Source: Pseudomonas hunanensis
GTDB taxonomy: Bacteria > Pseudomonadota > Gammaproteobacteria > Pseudomonadales > Pseudomonadaceae
DNA: 64,000 nucleotides
Reading direction: 5' to 3'
Assembly: GCF_013393325.1 (NCBI RefSeq)
Contig: NZ_QJRC01000095.1
Span: 682,001 to 746,000, forward strand
Numbering within the stretch: position 1 is the first letter of the stretch; every line of letters starts with the position of its first letter. Both the position numbers and the translations under genes were made by a program. A model generated the notes under the pieces. It saw nothing but the letters and a program-made list of their open reading frames with translations, was not told the DNA's origin and did not search any database. Below are positions 17,601-25,950 of the stretch, piece after piece.

Positions 17601-17819
17601 CGTATTCGCCCCAAAGCCATGACCGTGGCGGTAATTGTCGCAGGGCTGCTGCCGATTCTCTGGAGCGACGGCACCGGCAGCGAAGTGATGGCGCGAATCG
17701 CTGTACCGATGGTGGGCGGCATGCTGACTGCACCCTTGCTCTCGCTGTTCGTCATCCCCGCAGCGTACTGGATGATCCGACGCCGACAGGTTGACGGCTT
17801 GAAGGTAGGGGCAAGGTGA
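14673..17819 (+). CDS. cusA: CusA, Cu(I)/Ag(I) RND efflux pump
   Basis: 1048 residues, the usual HME-RND length. Twelve membrane helices in two halves flank large periplasmic domains. The three methionines of the CusA copper pathway are all present in conserved contexts: LLYMPSALPGLS, DPAPLEMFETIV and RNRIDMLATGIKSPIGVKV. This favours Cu(I)/Ag(I) over the Zn/Co/Cd CzcA type. TM4 has the conserved GGIAIAIGAMVDAAVVMIEN with the proton-relay acidic residues. The stop is followed by a strong hairpin terminator. No CusRS-type two-component genes are in the window, so the regulator is elsewhere. Confidence 0.92.
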   Translation: MIAQLIRWSVGNRVLVLFATLFLVAWGVLSVRSLPIDALPDLSDVQVIIRTSYPGQAPQIVENQVTYPLTTTMLSVPGAKTVRGFSAFGDSFVYVLFEDGTDLYWARSRVLEYLSQVQSRLPASAKPILGPDATGVGWIYQYALVDRRGGHDLAQLRSLQDWFLRFELKTLPDVAEVASIGGMVKQYQVVLDPLRLATLGITQAQVTDAIAKANQETGGGVLEQGEAQFMVRASGYLKTLDDLRAIPLRLATNGAPVTLGDVATVQLGPEARRGIGELDGQGEAVGGVVILRSGKNAREAIARVKEKLEALMKGLPAGVELVTTYDRSQLIDRAVDNLSQKLLEEFIVVALVCAAFLWHLRSSLVAIVSLPVGVLIALIVMRHQGMNANIMSLGGIAIAIGAMVDAAVVMIENAHKHVEAWHARNPGGQLQGEQHWKVMTEAAVEVGPALFFSLMIITLSFVPVFTLQAQEGRLFAPLAFTKTYAMAAAAGLAVTLVPVLMGYWIRGPLPAEARNPLNRGLIRLYRPALEVVLRRPRMTLMGALLILLSSLWPLNHLGGEFLPPLDEGDLLYMPSALPGLSTQKASQLLQRTDQLIRTVPEVASVFGKAGRAESATDPAPLEMFETIVRLKPKDQWRPGMTSEKLIEELDRTVQVPGLTNIWIPPIRNRIDMLATGIKSPIGVKVAGSDPGLIDRVTLAVERAAKTVPGVTSALAERLTGGRYIDLDIDRQAAARHGLNIADVQAIVAGAIGGETIGETVEGLARYPISVRYPREWRDSADALRQLPIYTAQGGQITLGTVAQVRITDGPPMLKSENARPSGWVYIDVRGRDLSSVVADLRQVVEREVKLEPGMSLSYSGQFEYLERANARLTWVVPATLAIIFVLLYLTFGRMEEALLIMGTLPFALTGGVWLLYLMGFNLSVATGVGFIALAGVAAEFGVIMLLYLNNAWAERLAKGEHTQAALLDAIGEGAVHRIRPKAMTVAVIVAGLLPILWSDGTGSEVMARIAVPMVGGMLTAPLLSLFVIPAAYWMIRRRQVDGLKVGAR

Positions 17820-17889
17820 GGTTCGATTTCCCTATGGAGGGGAGCGCTGCGACGATCGAAGACATCCGCAAGCACTAACCCTCCGGTTG

Positions 17890-17926
17890 CTCATCCTGTT
17901 TGCCAGAACCCAGCAAACAGGATGAG
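17890..17926 (+). terminator. Terminator of the cus operon
   Basis: Perfect 14-base arms, CTCATCCTGTTTGC (17890-17903) and GCAAACAGGATGAG (17913-17926), close on a nine-base loop, followed by TTT. It lies 70 bases after cusA and before the convergent chemoreceptor gene, so it may serve both strands, though T-runs are short. Confidence 0.75.
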
Positions 17927-17989
17927 TTTCAAGTGACCTTTGGGTGCAGTCCACGCAGGTGTCGGTCATCGGCACGGCCTGGCAACCGG

Positions 17990-18967
17990 CTAGGAAAGCC
18001 CATTGAGCATGTCCTGAACCTGTTGCGTCGCCTGGCGGGTACTTCGCGCGAGTTTCTTCACTTCATCGGCAACCACCGAAAACCCTCGCCCCACCTCGCC
18101 CGCCCTGGCGGCCTCGATGGCCGCATTCAACGCCAGAAGGTTGGTCTGCTCGGCGATACTTCGAATGACGCTGATCATCTGTGCGATACGCTCGTAGCTG
18201 GCTTGATTCTGCTGGCGCATCTGCGCTTGGCTGGCCTGGACACTGCGCTCATCGCTGATATCCCGCACAGCCCCGATCACGCGCACCAGCCGCCCTTGCT
18301 CGTTTCGCACTGCGCGCCCTCGCTCGCGGCACCAGATATAACCCCGCTGCTTGTGGCGCATGCGGTATTCGAACACGTACTCCGCCGCCTCAACCGGCGC
18401 GATGATCGCGGCATCGAAGACGCTCATGATGCCCGCCAGGTCGTCTGGATGAGTGATGTCGACCTGAGATTGCCAGCCATCAGGCAACTCTTCGGATGTA
18501 TAGCCCATCAGGCAGCGGAACTGGTCGGAAAACCGCATGTGACTGGACGGGTGCCCGACATCGCCATGGGCTACCGAGATATCCCACACCCCTTCGGTAA
18601 GCGTGGTCTGCAACAACGCCCAAAGCTGCTGTTGATCCAGTAATACCTGCGCCTGCTGCGCAAGCTCGACACGTCGTGCGTCCAGTTCACGATTGCGCTC
18701 GACAAGGCCAGCTTCACGCAGCTCCGCTGCTCGCAAGCTAGCGCGAGCGGCCTCCAGTTCTACCTCTCGGGCTCCCAGCGACACTTCCAGCCGGCGCAAC
18801 GCCAAAGCACTCTGCTGGCGCTGCGCAACCACCTCGCTCAAACCTTGCAGCACCTCGGGACAACGCGCGAGCAGCGGGTACTCAAAGCGCTGTGGCACCT
18901 GCCCCGCTTGGGCCTGGGCCAGTGCCTGGGAAAACGCCTGCATCCAGTGGACTTTCCTGAAAAACAT
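17990..18967 (-). CDS. Soluble PAS-domain methyl-accepting chemotaxis-like protein, short signalling domain
   Basis: 325 residues, no membrane segment and no HAMP. Residues ~20-115 are a heptad-rich coiled coil (ALRRLEVSLGAREVELEAAR and on). A PAS fold follows at ~120-240 (FRCLMGYTSEELPDGWQSQV ... RVIGAVRDISDER). The C-terminus (~255-325) holds only the MCP hairpin tip, IAEQTNLLALNAAIEAARAG then RGFSVVADEVKKLAR, and stops soon after, so long methylation helices are missing. It could bind CheA/CheW in the cytoplasm and report a redox or ligand signal from PAS. Short PAS-MCPs like this recur in Pseudomonas, so truncation may be natural. Confidence 0.82.
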   Translation of the reverse strand: MFFRKVHWMQAFSQALAQAQAGQVPQRFEYPLLARCPEVLQGLSEVVAQRQQSALALRRLEVSLGAREVELEAARASLRAAELREAGLVERNRELDARRVELAQQAQVLLDQQQLWALLQTTLTEGVWDISVAHGDVGHPSSHMRFSDQFRCLMGYTSEELPDGWQSQVDITHPDDLAGIMSVFDAAIIAPVEAAEYVFEYRMRHKQRGYIWCRERGRAVRNEQGRLVRVIGAVRDISDERSVQASQAQMRQQNQASYERIAQMISVIRSIAEQTNLLALNAAIEAARAGEVGRGFSVVADEVKKLARSTRQATQQVQDMLNGLS

Positions 18968-19024
18968 GCACCCGCTCCTGCTGTGGTTTTCGACGTACAG
19001 GCGTACGCGCTCTGGACGTCATAC

Positions 19025-19050
19025 AAAAAAACGCCGGCGGGAGGCCGGCG
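19025..19050 (-). terminator. Intrinsic terminator of the candidate sRNA
   Basis: Seven-base-pair GC stem (CGCCGGC/GCCGGCG) followed directly by TTTTTTT on the minus strand. It would also insulate the chemoreceptor gene from upstream transcription. Confidence 0.8.
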
Positions 19051-19125
19051 CTCAAATGCAGTACGTATGAAGTAAGAGATCGCCTGGTGAGGCAGCGCCA
19101 CTATCCTCTACTGCCAGCCCCTATT
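19025..19125 (-). ncRNA. Candidate small RNA ending in a strong terminator
   Basis: On the minus strand CGCCGGC (19050-19044), a five-base loop and GCCGGCG (19038-19032) are followed by seven T (19031-19025), a textbook intrinsic terminator. It lies upstream of the chemoreceptor gene, and no protein-coding gene on that strand feeds into it. The preceding ~75 bases therefore may be a short transcript. The 5' end is not determined; I see no unambiguous promoter and did not recognise a known Pseudomonas sRNA. Confidence 0.45.
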
Positions 19126-19126
19126 G

Positions 19127-19161
19127 CTTGCTTGAACCTGCCAGCCAGCTTGTCCCTGCGT
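19127..19161. repeat. Copy A of a ~35-base intergenic repeat
   Basis: The 20 bases at 19127-19146 (CTTGCTTGAACCTGCCAGCC) are identical to 49380-49399, and similarity continues for 15 more bases (11 matches). Copy A ends about 115 bases before the AspT-like start codon. It may be a shared regulatory element or a fragment of a dispersed intergenic repeat. Confidence 0.6.
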
Positions 19162-19277
19162 GACTTTCATGCGGTCCACCAGAGCATGCGCATTTGGCGA
19201 CATGCACCGTGCATCAGCTAATTGCACGCATACTCATGAAGACATGTCCGCCATCGCCGCTTCAGGAGGTTGCCACC

Positions 19278-20960
19278 ATGCTTGACCGGGTCATGGATGC
19301 ACTGCGAGACAATCCCGAAATCGCTGTATTTCTCGCCATTGCCCTGGGCATCCTGCTCGGCCGTATCAAGCTGGGCAGTTTCCATCTGGGTTCTGTCGCT
19401 GGCGCACTGCTGATGGGGCTGCTGATTGGTCAGATCGGCCTGCAAGTGCCCCACGAACTGAAATCGGTATTCTTCGCCTTGTTCATCTATGCGGTCGGCT
19501 TCAAGAGTGGGCCGGAATTCTTCGGCAGCCTCAACCGCGGCACGTTCAAGCTGGTCATTCTCTCGCTGGTGCTGTGCGGCACTGCCCTGGCAGTGATTCT
19601 GGCGATGAACGCGCTGTACGGCTTCGATGCAGGCTTTACCGCAGGCCTGGGCGCCGGCGCCCTGACGGACACGGCGATCATGGGCACGGCCAGCAGCGCG
19701 ATCGGCCAATTACCGCTGGACGCGGCAGCCAAGGCCGAGCTCAACAGCCACATGGCTGTAGCCTATGCGATCACCTATGTATTCGGCACCGTCGGGCTGA
19801 TCGTCTTCGTCGGCAGCCTGGCGCCACGCCTGCTCGGGGTGGACTTGCGCAGCAGCGCCCAGGCGCTGGAGCGTGAACTGGGCATTGAACGCAATGAAGA
19901 CGCCATCAGCATCCCTTATACCCGCATCGTCGTGCGCGCCCATCGGCTCACGGCCGCCCATGCAGCCGGCACAACCATCGCCGATGTGGAGGCGCTGCAC
20001 CCGGCGCTGAGCATCGAACGCGTCACCCGCGCCGGGCAACACCTGGAGCGCGACCCGGCATTGCGCCTTGAACGTGACGACATCCTGGGCATATACGCCC
20101 TGCGCGATGCTGTGAGCGATCTGCACGGCTGGATAGGCCCGGAAGTGGATCACCCGCAAAGCCTGTCGTTCGCCACTCGCAGCGCCGACATCGTGCTGAC
20201 CAGCCGCCACCTGGCCGGTCGCAGCCTGCATCAGGTGAAGGCCGCACTTACCGGTTCCGAGCGCATGGGTTGCTTTCTCACGGGCATCACCCGTCAAGGC
20301 CTGCCCCTGCCCCTTTTGCCGGAAACCATTCTGCGTCGGGGCGATGTCATCAGCCTTACTGGGCGAGCCAGCAGTGTTGACGCATTGGCCGCGCAACTGG
20401 GCCGGATCCGACACGCCAGCTACCGCAGCGATATCGCCATCCATGCGCTGGGCCTGGTTGCCGGTTCACTGGTGGGGCTGCTGTCTACTCACATCGGCAT
20501 GATTCCAGTGGAACTCGGCATCGGCGGTGGCGTGTTGCTAGCCGGGCTGTTGATCGGTTGGTACAACTCGCGACATCCCGATCTCGGCGCCCTGCCACCT
20601 GCCGCACAGTGGGCGTTTTCCGAGTTTGGCCTGACCGCCTTCGGCGCGGTCGTGGGCTTGCTGGCCGGGCCGGCGGCGCTGACGGCGGTCAGGGAACAAG
20701 GCATGGCACTGTTGCTGGCAGGCGCACTGGTGACCCTCATTCCGCCGCTGGTCACACTCTACGTTGGCCGCTACGTGCTGCGCTTGCATCCGATGATCCT
20801 GTTGGGCGCGCTGGCCGGAGCACAGACCGAAGCGGCCTCGATGAACAAGATCATCGAGCAGTCGGGAAGCAATACCCCAGTCATCGGTTTCACCGTCTGC
20901 TATGCCGTCTCCAATGTGCTGCTCGCAGTATGTGGCCCGATCATCATCGCCTTTGCCTGA
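19278..20960 (+). CDS. AspT/YidE/YbjL-type transporter with central RCK_C domains
   Basis: 560 residues from ATG 19278, with AGGAGG eight bases upstream. Two membrane blocks (about 15-185 and 380-560) each contain the duplicated Asp-Al exchanger domain; GALTDTAIMGTASSAIGQL and GAQTEAASMNKIIEQSGSN are equivalent motifs in the halves. Between them lie soluble RCK_C/TrkA-C regions (~210-370) that usually bind a regulatory ligand. Family members exchange aspartate for alanine or move other dicarboxylates; the substrate here is unknown. It is monocistronic. Confidence 0.85.
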   Translation: MLDRVMDALRDNPEIAVFLAIALGILLGRIKLGSFHLGSVAGALLMGLLIGQIGLQVPHELKSVFFALFIYAVGFKSGPEFFGSLNRGTFKLVILSLVLCGTALAVILAMNALYGFDAGFTAGLGAGALTDTAIMGTASSAIGQLPLDAAAKAELNSHMAVAYAITYVFGTVGLIVFVGSLAPRLLGVDLRSSAQALERELGIERNEDAISIPYTRIVVRAHRLTAAHAAGTTIADVEALHPALSIERVTRAGQHLERDPALRLERDDILGIYALRDAVSDLHGWIGPEVDHPQSLSFATRSADIVLTSRHLAGRSLHQVKAALTGSERMGCFLTGITRQGLPLPLLPETILRRGDVISLTGRASSVDALAAQLGRIRHASYRSDIAIHALGLVAGSLVGLLSTHIGMIPVELGIGGGVLLAGLLIGWYNSRHPDLGALPPAAQWAFSEFGLTAFGAVVGLLAGPAALTAVREQGMALLLAGALVTLIPPLVTLYVGRYVLRLHPMILLGALAGAQTEAASMNKIIEQSGSNTPVIGFTVCYAVSNVLLAVCGPIIIAFA

Positions 20961-21172
20961 CGCCTCGACTTGCCCGCCGGCAAGTGTCGTCTAAAGTACT
21001 GACTCACAGTGCCAGCAGCTGCTACTCATTCAGAATGTGAAATTGTCGTGAAAAGAGTGTGCCCGGCGCCAGCTGCCTGATTTCAACATGGCTACCCTGC
21101 TTCTACTACGCCTCAACGTTCGCTGGTAGTTGCCATAAAACGGTACAGCGCTTCAGTCACAAGGAGCGTCTG

Positions 21173-22465
21173 ATGGAATCGTTGTACTGCCTGCGCCGCT
21201 CAGCAACCCTGTTGCTTTGCACGGCATCCTTGTTCGGCAATGCGGCCTGGGCTGGTGGCATCCTCATCTATGAAGCCGGCCAGGAGGGCAACGGCCTGGC
21301 CAATGCCGGGTCTGCCGCACTGGCCACCGACCCCAGCGTGCTGATGAGCAACCCGGCGGGCATCACCCGGCTTAAAGGCACTCAGATTAGCGCCAACGCC
21401 CAGGTCATTCTTGGCGACCTGCGTTTTTCCCGCGACGCCGGCAACCAGTTCGACGGCAACGAAGGCGGCAATGCGCTGCAATACCTGCCCGGTACCAGCC
21501 TGTTCATCAGCCACCAGCTCGACGAGCGCTCTGCCATCGGTTTCGGCATGTATGGCAACTTTGGCCTGGCGCTGGACTACGACGACGACTGGGCCGGCCG
21601 CTATTTCACCCAGGAGGCCGCAGTGATTGGCGTTTCGATGCAACCGACCTGGGCCTACAAGTTCACCGACGACCTGTCCATCGGGGTTGGCCCGCGCATC
21701 ATGGTCGGCTACTACCGCACCGAGATGGCCATCAACAATAACCTGCTGGGCCTGGCCGACCGGCCCGATGGCCAGCTGGAGTACAAGGACACCGATGTCG
21801 GCGTAGGCGTCAACCTGGGCCTGTTGTACCAGCTTGATGCCCGCACCCGTGTGGGCCTGGCCTACACCAGCAAGGTCAAGCTGGAGTTCGAGGACAAACC
21901 GCACCTCAAGGACATCGACAACCCGCTGCTCAACGTCGCCCTGCGCCGCCTCGACGTAGATTCGCTGGAGCTCGACCTCAACGTGCCGCAAACCGTCACC
22001 TTCAGCATCGCCCACGAGCTGGACGACCAGTGGACCCTGCTCGGCAGCCTCAACTGGCAGGACTGGAGCGACTTTGGCGACGTCGGCGTGGAGGTGGACA
22101 GCGACGCTGGCGGCACCAGCCGCACCGTCGACCGCCAATACAAGGACACCTGGCATGCCTCCGTGGGCGCACAGTACCAGGCCACCCGACAATGGCGCTG
22201 GAGCGTCGGCCTGGGTTACGACAGCTCGGCCGTGGACGATAAGGACCGCACGGTCGACAACCCCATGGGCGAGGCCTGGCGGTTGGCTACCGGGGTCAAC
22301 TACCAGGTCGATGAGGGCCTGGAGCTGCACCTGGCCTACACCTTGGTGTGGCTCGGCGACATGGACGTCGAGCAGACCAAGGCGCGCTCGGGCAGCACGC
22401 TGTCAGGCAGCTATGACAACAGCGCTTTGCACATCATCGGCGGTGGCGCCACCTGGCGCTTCTGA
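21173..22465 (+). CDS. FadL/TodX-family outer membrane transport protein
   Basis: 430 residues from ATG 21173 (AAGGAG six bases upstream); a longer upstream frame lacks a signal sequence. The signal peptide ends NAAWA/GGILIYEAGQ. The N-terminal hatch has the family pattern NGLANAGSAALATDPSVLMSNPAGITRL, where FadL proteins carry NPA. A long run of alternating beta strands ends in GGGATWRF, with a terminal Phe as expected for BAM-inserted barrels. It should admit hydrophobic compounds such as fatty acids or aromatics. It heads a likely operon with a DUF3313 lipoprotein and an AraC regulator. Confidence 0.88.
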   Translation: MESLYCLRRSATLLLCTASLFGNAAWAGGILIYEAGQEGNGLANAGSAALATDPSVLMSNPAGITRLKGTQISANAQVILGDLRFSRDAGNQFDGNEGGNALQYLPGTSLFISHQLDERSAIGFGMYGNFGLALDYDDDWAGRYFTQEAAVIGVSMQPTWAYKFTDDLSIGVGPRIMVGYYRTEMAINNNLLGLADRPDGQLEYKDTDVGVGVNLGLLYQLDARTRVGLAYTSKVKLEFEDKPHLKDIDNPLLNVALRRLDVDSLELDLNVPQTVTFSIAHELDDQWTLLGSLNWQDWSDFGDVGVEVDSDAGGTSRTVDRQYKDTWHASVGAQYQATRQWRWSVGLGYDSSAVDDKDRTVDNPMGEAWRLATGVNYQVDEGLELHLAYTLVWLGDMDVEQTKARSGSTLSGSYDNSALHIIGGGATWRF

Positions 22466-22515
22466 GGCCCCGGCAAAGCGGTGGGCATTGATCAACGCAA
22501 CGAAGGAGAAGCTGC

Positions 22516-23184
22516 ATGAACACCAAGACATTGGCTGCATCGCTGTGCCTTGCAACCCTCATGCTGCAGGGGTGCGCCAGCAAGTACGTGGAGTCCGACC
22601 AGTATTCAGGGTTCCTTAAGGACTACAGCATCCTCAAGGAAGACAAGTCGCCGTCCGGCGCGCCAGTCATGCGCTGGATCAAGCCCGGGGTCGATGCCAA
22701 GCGCTACACCAGCGTGTACATAGAGCCAAGCCAGCTCTACCCCAAACCGCAACCGACCGACAAAGTGCCGCAATCGACCTTGACGGGGATCACCCAGTAC
22801 TACGACCAGACCCTGAAGAACCACTTCTCCCAGGTATTACCGCTGGCCACCAGCCCTGGTCCGCGCGTACTGGTGGTGCGCCCGGCGATAACGGCGGTGA
22901 GCGCCCAGACCAAAAGCCTGCGCCCTTATGAAGTCATTCCGATTGCGTTGATCGCCGCAGGCATCAGCACCGCCACCGGTATCCGTGACCAGGACACCAG
23001 CATCGCCACCGAAGCGGCGTTCCTTGATGGTGACAGCAACCAGGTGGTGGCCGAAGTGGTGCGCAAAGGTGCAGGTACCGAGCTGGATGACTCATCCCAG
23101 GTCATGCAGGCAAAAGACGCCAAAGCCGTACTCGATGGCTGGGCCAAGGACATGGTCGGCTCCTTCCAGGCATTGCGGAAATAG
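22516..23184 (+). CDS. DUF3313 domain-containing lipoprotein
   Basis: 222 residues. The lipobox LMLQGC gives a lipidated Cys at residue 19, followed by ASKY, so it is probably outer-membrane anchored. DUF3313 covers most of the mature protein; conserved stretches are GAPVMRWIKPGVDAKRYTSV and VLVVRPAITAVSA. Function is unknown. It lies 50 bases after the FadL gene with its own ribosome binding site (AAGGAG) and is probably co-transcribed. A role alongside the FadL porin is plausible but not shown. Confidence 0.85.
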   Translation: MNTKTLAASLCLATLMLQGCASKYVESDQYSGFLKDYSILKEDKSPSGAPVMRWIKPGVDAKRYTSVYIEPSQLYPKPQPTDKVPQSTLTGITQYYDQTLKNHFSQVLPLATSPGPRVLVVRPAITAVSAQTKSLRPYEVIPIALIAAGISTATGIRDQDTSIATEAAFLDGDSNQVVAEVVRKGAGTELDDSSQVMQAKDAKAVLDGWAKDMVGSFQALRK

Positions 23185-23257
23185 GCCGCTTCCCTTAAGC
23201 ACGGCCCTGCCCAGGAGCGTGCAGGCCCGCCCCCGGTCACTGATGAGGCGCGATTCC

Positions 23258-24271
23258 ATGGACAGCATTCGCGGCAGCGCATTGCTGCAATATGACCAGC
23301 TACTGGTCGAACACGGTGCTGCGCAGCGGGACTTTCTGGCCCCGCTGCACATTGCCCCGGATGTGGTCGGCAACTACGGCAAGCACCTACCCTACCTGAG
23401 CCTGGTGCAACTGTTCGAAGGCAGCGCGCACGCCCTGAGCCTGCCCCGCTTCGGCCTGGAGCTAGCATTGCGCCAAGGCTCGACCCTGGTCGGCCCGCTG
23501 CGCCACCTGGCCAACTCAGCCCCCACCGTAGGCCACGCCCTGGTGGCGGTAATCCGTTACATGCGCCACTACAGCCCGGCTATCCACTTTCGCCTGGAAC
23601 ACCGCGCCGGGCAGGCCATGCTGTTTTTCGACAACGGCCTGCCGAGTTCCGAACAGACGCCGCAAATTGTCGAGAAATCAGTGATGGGGGCGCGGCTGCT
23701 GATTGGCGAGCTGCGCGGCGCGCCACTGCGGCCACGGGCGGTGACCTTGCGCCACGCCGCGTTGGGCGATGCCTCGGGCTACACACGTTACTTTGACTGC
23801 CCGGTGCTGTTCGGCCAGGCCCACAACAGCCTGGTGCTGGGGGCTGACGTACTGCAAGAAGCCTGCGTGCACCATGACGCCGACCTGCATGCCATCGTCC
23901 GCCACTTCCTGGAGAACCAGGCCGTCCCTTGCGACAGCCTGCTGGCCTCGGTAGAGCGCAAGATCCAGATGCTGCTGCCCGCCCAACGCTGCACCCTGGA
24001 ACAGGTGGCGCTGGCCTTGAACATGAATTCACGCACCTTGCAACGGCACCTGGCCAGCGATGGTATCGAATTCGAAGGCTATCTGGACGGTATTCGCCGC
24101 CGCCAGGCACAACAGATGCTACGCAAGACCACCTTGTCTGTCGGGCAGATCGCCAACGAGCTGGGCTATCGTCGTACCACCTCGTTCTGCCGTGCGCATT
24201 TGCGCTGGTTCGATATCACGCCGCTTGAGCATCGACGGCAATACGGCGACCCGGTGATCGCCGCACTTTGA
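23258..24271 (+). CDS. AraC family transcriptional regulator (OruR/ArgR-like architecture)
   Basis: 337 residues from ATG 23258 (GAGG upstream). An N-terminal arabinose-binding-type effector domain spans ~20-210; the C-terminal HTH_18 region (~235-330) contains LEQVALALNMNSRTLQRHLA and LSVGQIANELGYRRTTSFCRAHLRWF. It likely controls the adjoining FadL-DUF3313 genes in response to an imported hydrophobic compound, which is inference from position. It converges on the mscS-like gene with only seven bases between the stops. Confidence 0.87.
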   Translation: MDSIRGSALLQYDQLLVEHGAAQRDFLAPLHIAPDVVGNYGKHLPYLSLVQLFEGSAHALSLPRFGLELALRQGSTLVGPLRHLANSAPTVGHALVAVIRYMRHYSPAIHFRLEHRAGQAMLFFDNGLPSSEQTPQIVEKSVMGARLLIGELRGAPLRPRAVTLRHAALGDASGYTRYFDCPVLFGQAHNSLVLGADVLQEACVHHDADLHAIVRHFLENQAVPCDSLLASVERKIQMLLPAQRCTLEQVALALNMNSRTLQRHLASDGIEFEGYLDGIRRRQAQQMLRKTTLSVGQIANELGYRRTTSFCRAHLRWFDITPLEHRRQYGDPVIAAL

Positions 24272-24278
24272 GTAACGC

Positions 24279-25907
24279 TCAGGCGTCCTTGCCATCGCCA
24301 CCTGGCTCCCGCGCCGGCGCGGCAAACCACTTCTCACGCGGCACCCACTTCTCCTGAGCCGGGTCGCCCAGGTAATGCGGCGACATGATCTGCACGCCGT
24401 ATTCATTGAATACATCCTGGATGTTGGCGTGCAACAGGCTCAACAGCTCGGCGCGCGGCCGTGGCTCGCTGGGCACCGCTTGGCCCACCAGGCGGTATTC
24501 GGGATAAAAGTCCGAGAGCCCGGTCTGGAACACCTGCGGCCTGGGTTTGGCAAGAATGCCCTCGGTGCGCTGCGCGGCCTCCACCAGCATCGCCTCGACC
24601 TGACGCCAGGGCGTGTCATAGCCGATGGTGACCACCGTATCGACGATGTACCCCTGGCCCTGCACCACCCGTGAATAGTTGCGCGTCACCGACCCGGTGA
24701 TCATCGAGTTGGGCAGCGTCAACACCTCGCCCAAACCGGTGCGGATGGTGGTGTTGAACATGCCCACCTCGGTCACCGTGCCTTCGTTATCCCCTACCCG
24801 CACGTATTCACCGGCCTTCAGTGTGCGCGAATACGTCAGGATCAGCCCCGCCGCAGCCTGCCCGACCACGCTGGAGGCACCCAGCGAAATCATCAGGCCC
24901 AACAGCACCGAAAGCCCTTTGAAGGCATCGGTACCAGAGCCCGGCAGGTACGGGTAAGCCATCACCAGGGCAAACAGCCAGATCGCCAGTGAAGTTAGCC
25001 GGGTGGTGGGCTGCAAGGTTTCTTCGGTCAACCACTTCAGCGTACCCGGGCGGGCCATGCGCTCCAGCACGCGGCGGCTGAAGCCGCTGATGCCGCGGGC
25101 GATGAAAAAGATCATGACGGCCACGGCAATACCGGGAATGGCATGCAGAATGCCGTCGAGCAGGTAGCGCAGCAGGTCGAGCAGATGCACGTTGAGGCTT
25201 TCGCCCCACGGCCGGGTATAGGGGAATTGCGACAGCACGAAGCTCAGCCACTGGTAGCCAAGCAGCAAGACGATCACCCAGTACATCAGGCGCAGCAGCC
25301 GGTCGATCACAAAGTACACATACTGCATGTCGAACAGCGGCAGTTGGCCTACCTTGATCTGCCGGGCTCGTTCTCGCATCAATTGCGGCAAACGGCCGCG
25401 CAGTCTGCGTCGGCCCAGGTTGGCAGCCTTGATCAGCAGCACGAACACCAGTGTCGCGACGGCGGAAAAGCCCAGCGCCTTGAGCAGAAAACGCAGGCTG
25501 CGCGCCTCGCCGGTTTCATCCACGACCTGACGCAACGTGGCCGCAGCCTGCTCGGCCGCCTCCCGGGTGTCGCCACCCTCCACGCCCAGGTCCTGCGGGG
25601 CGACGATGAAGGCCCGCCGCCCACCTAGCAGCACCAGGTGGCTGTTGACGATGGGGTCGACGCTGACTTTCAGCTCGTCGGTGCCGCGCAATGCCTCATC
25701 GATCACCGCCGTCGCCCGCTGCGCGCGCGCGGCCGGGGTCTCGCCGAGCAAGGTGGCGTGGAAGGTGAAGATGCTGCGGTTGGCGATGCGCAGTTCTGCC
25801 GGTTCACCCGGCACGCCATCGGTCGCGCTACCCACCGCATCCTTGCCATGCCCCGCCAGCGGCAGCAAGGCACACAGCATCAACAGCGCAGTCAACAGAC
25901 GGTTCAT
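24279..25907 (-). CDS. MscS-family mechanosensitive ion channel
   Basis: 542 residues with a signal peptide (ALLPLAGHG), a periplasmic domain (~25-155), about five membrane helices and the MscS pore/beta domain at ~330-500. The pore helix LGASSVVGQAAAGLILTYSRTL has the Ala/Gly pattern of TM3, followed by the beta-domain motif RVGDNEGTVTEVGMFNTTIR. The extra N-terminal domain makes it larger than E. coli MscS (286) and closer to mid-size MscS-like channels. It probably protects against osmotic downshift. It is the last gene of the minus-strand run. Confidence 0.88.
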   Translation of the reverse strand: MNRLLTALLMLCALLPLAGHGKDAVGSATDGVPGEPAELRIANRSIFTFHATLLGETPAARAQRATAVIDEALRGTDELKVSVDPIVNSHLVLLGGRRAFIVAPQDLGVEGGDTREAAEQAAATLRQVVDETGEARSLRFLLKALGFSAVATLVFVLLIKAANLGRRRLRGRLPQLMRERARQIKVGQLPLFDMQYVYFVIDRLLRLMYWVIVLLLGYQWLSFVLSQFPYTRPWGESLNVHLLDLLRYLLDGILHAIPGIAVAVMIFFIARGISGFSRRVLERMARPGTLKWLTEETLQPTTRLTSLAIWLFALVMAYPYLPGSGTDAFKGLSVLLGLMISLGASSVVGQAAAGLILTYSRTLKAGEYVRVGDNEGTVTEVGMFNTTIRTGLGEVLTLPNSMITGSVTRNYSRVVQGQGYIVDTVVTIGYDTPWRQVEAMLVEAAQRTEGILAKPRPQVFQTGLSDFYPEYRLVGQAVPSEPRPRAELLSLLHANIQDVFNEYGVQIMSPHYLGDPAQEKWVPREKWFAAPAREPGGDGKDA

Positions 25908-25950
25908 TGCTCACTCCCTGGCCGATAGTCCTGTAGTGATAGCACAGGCT

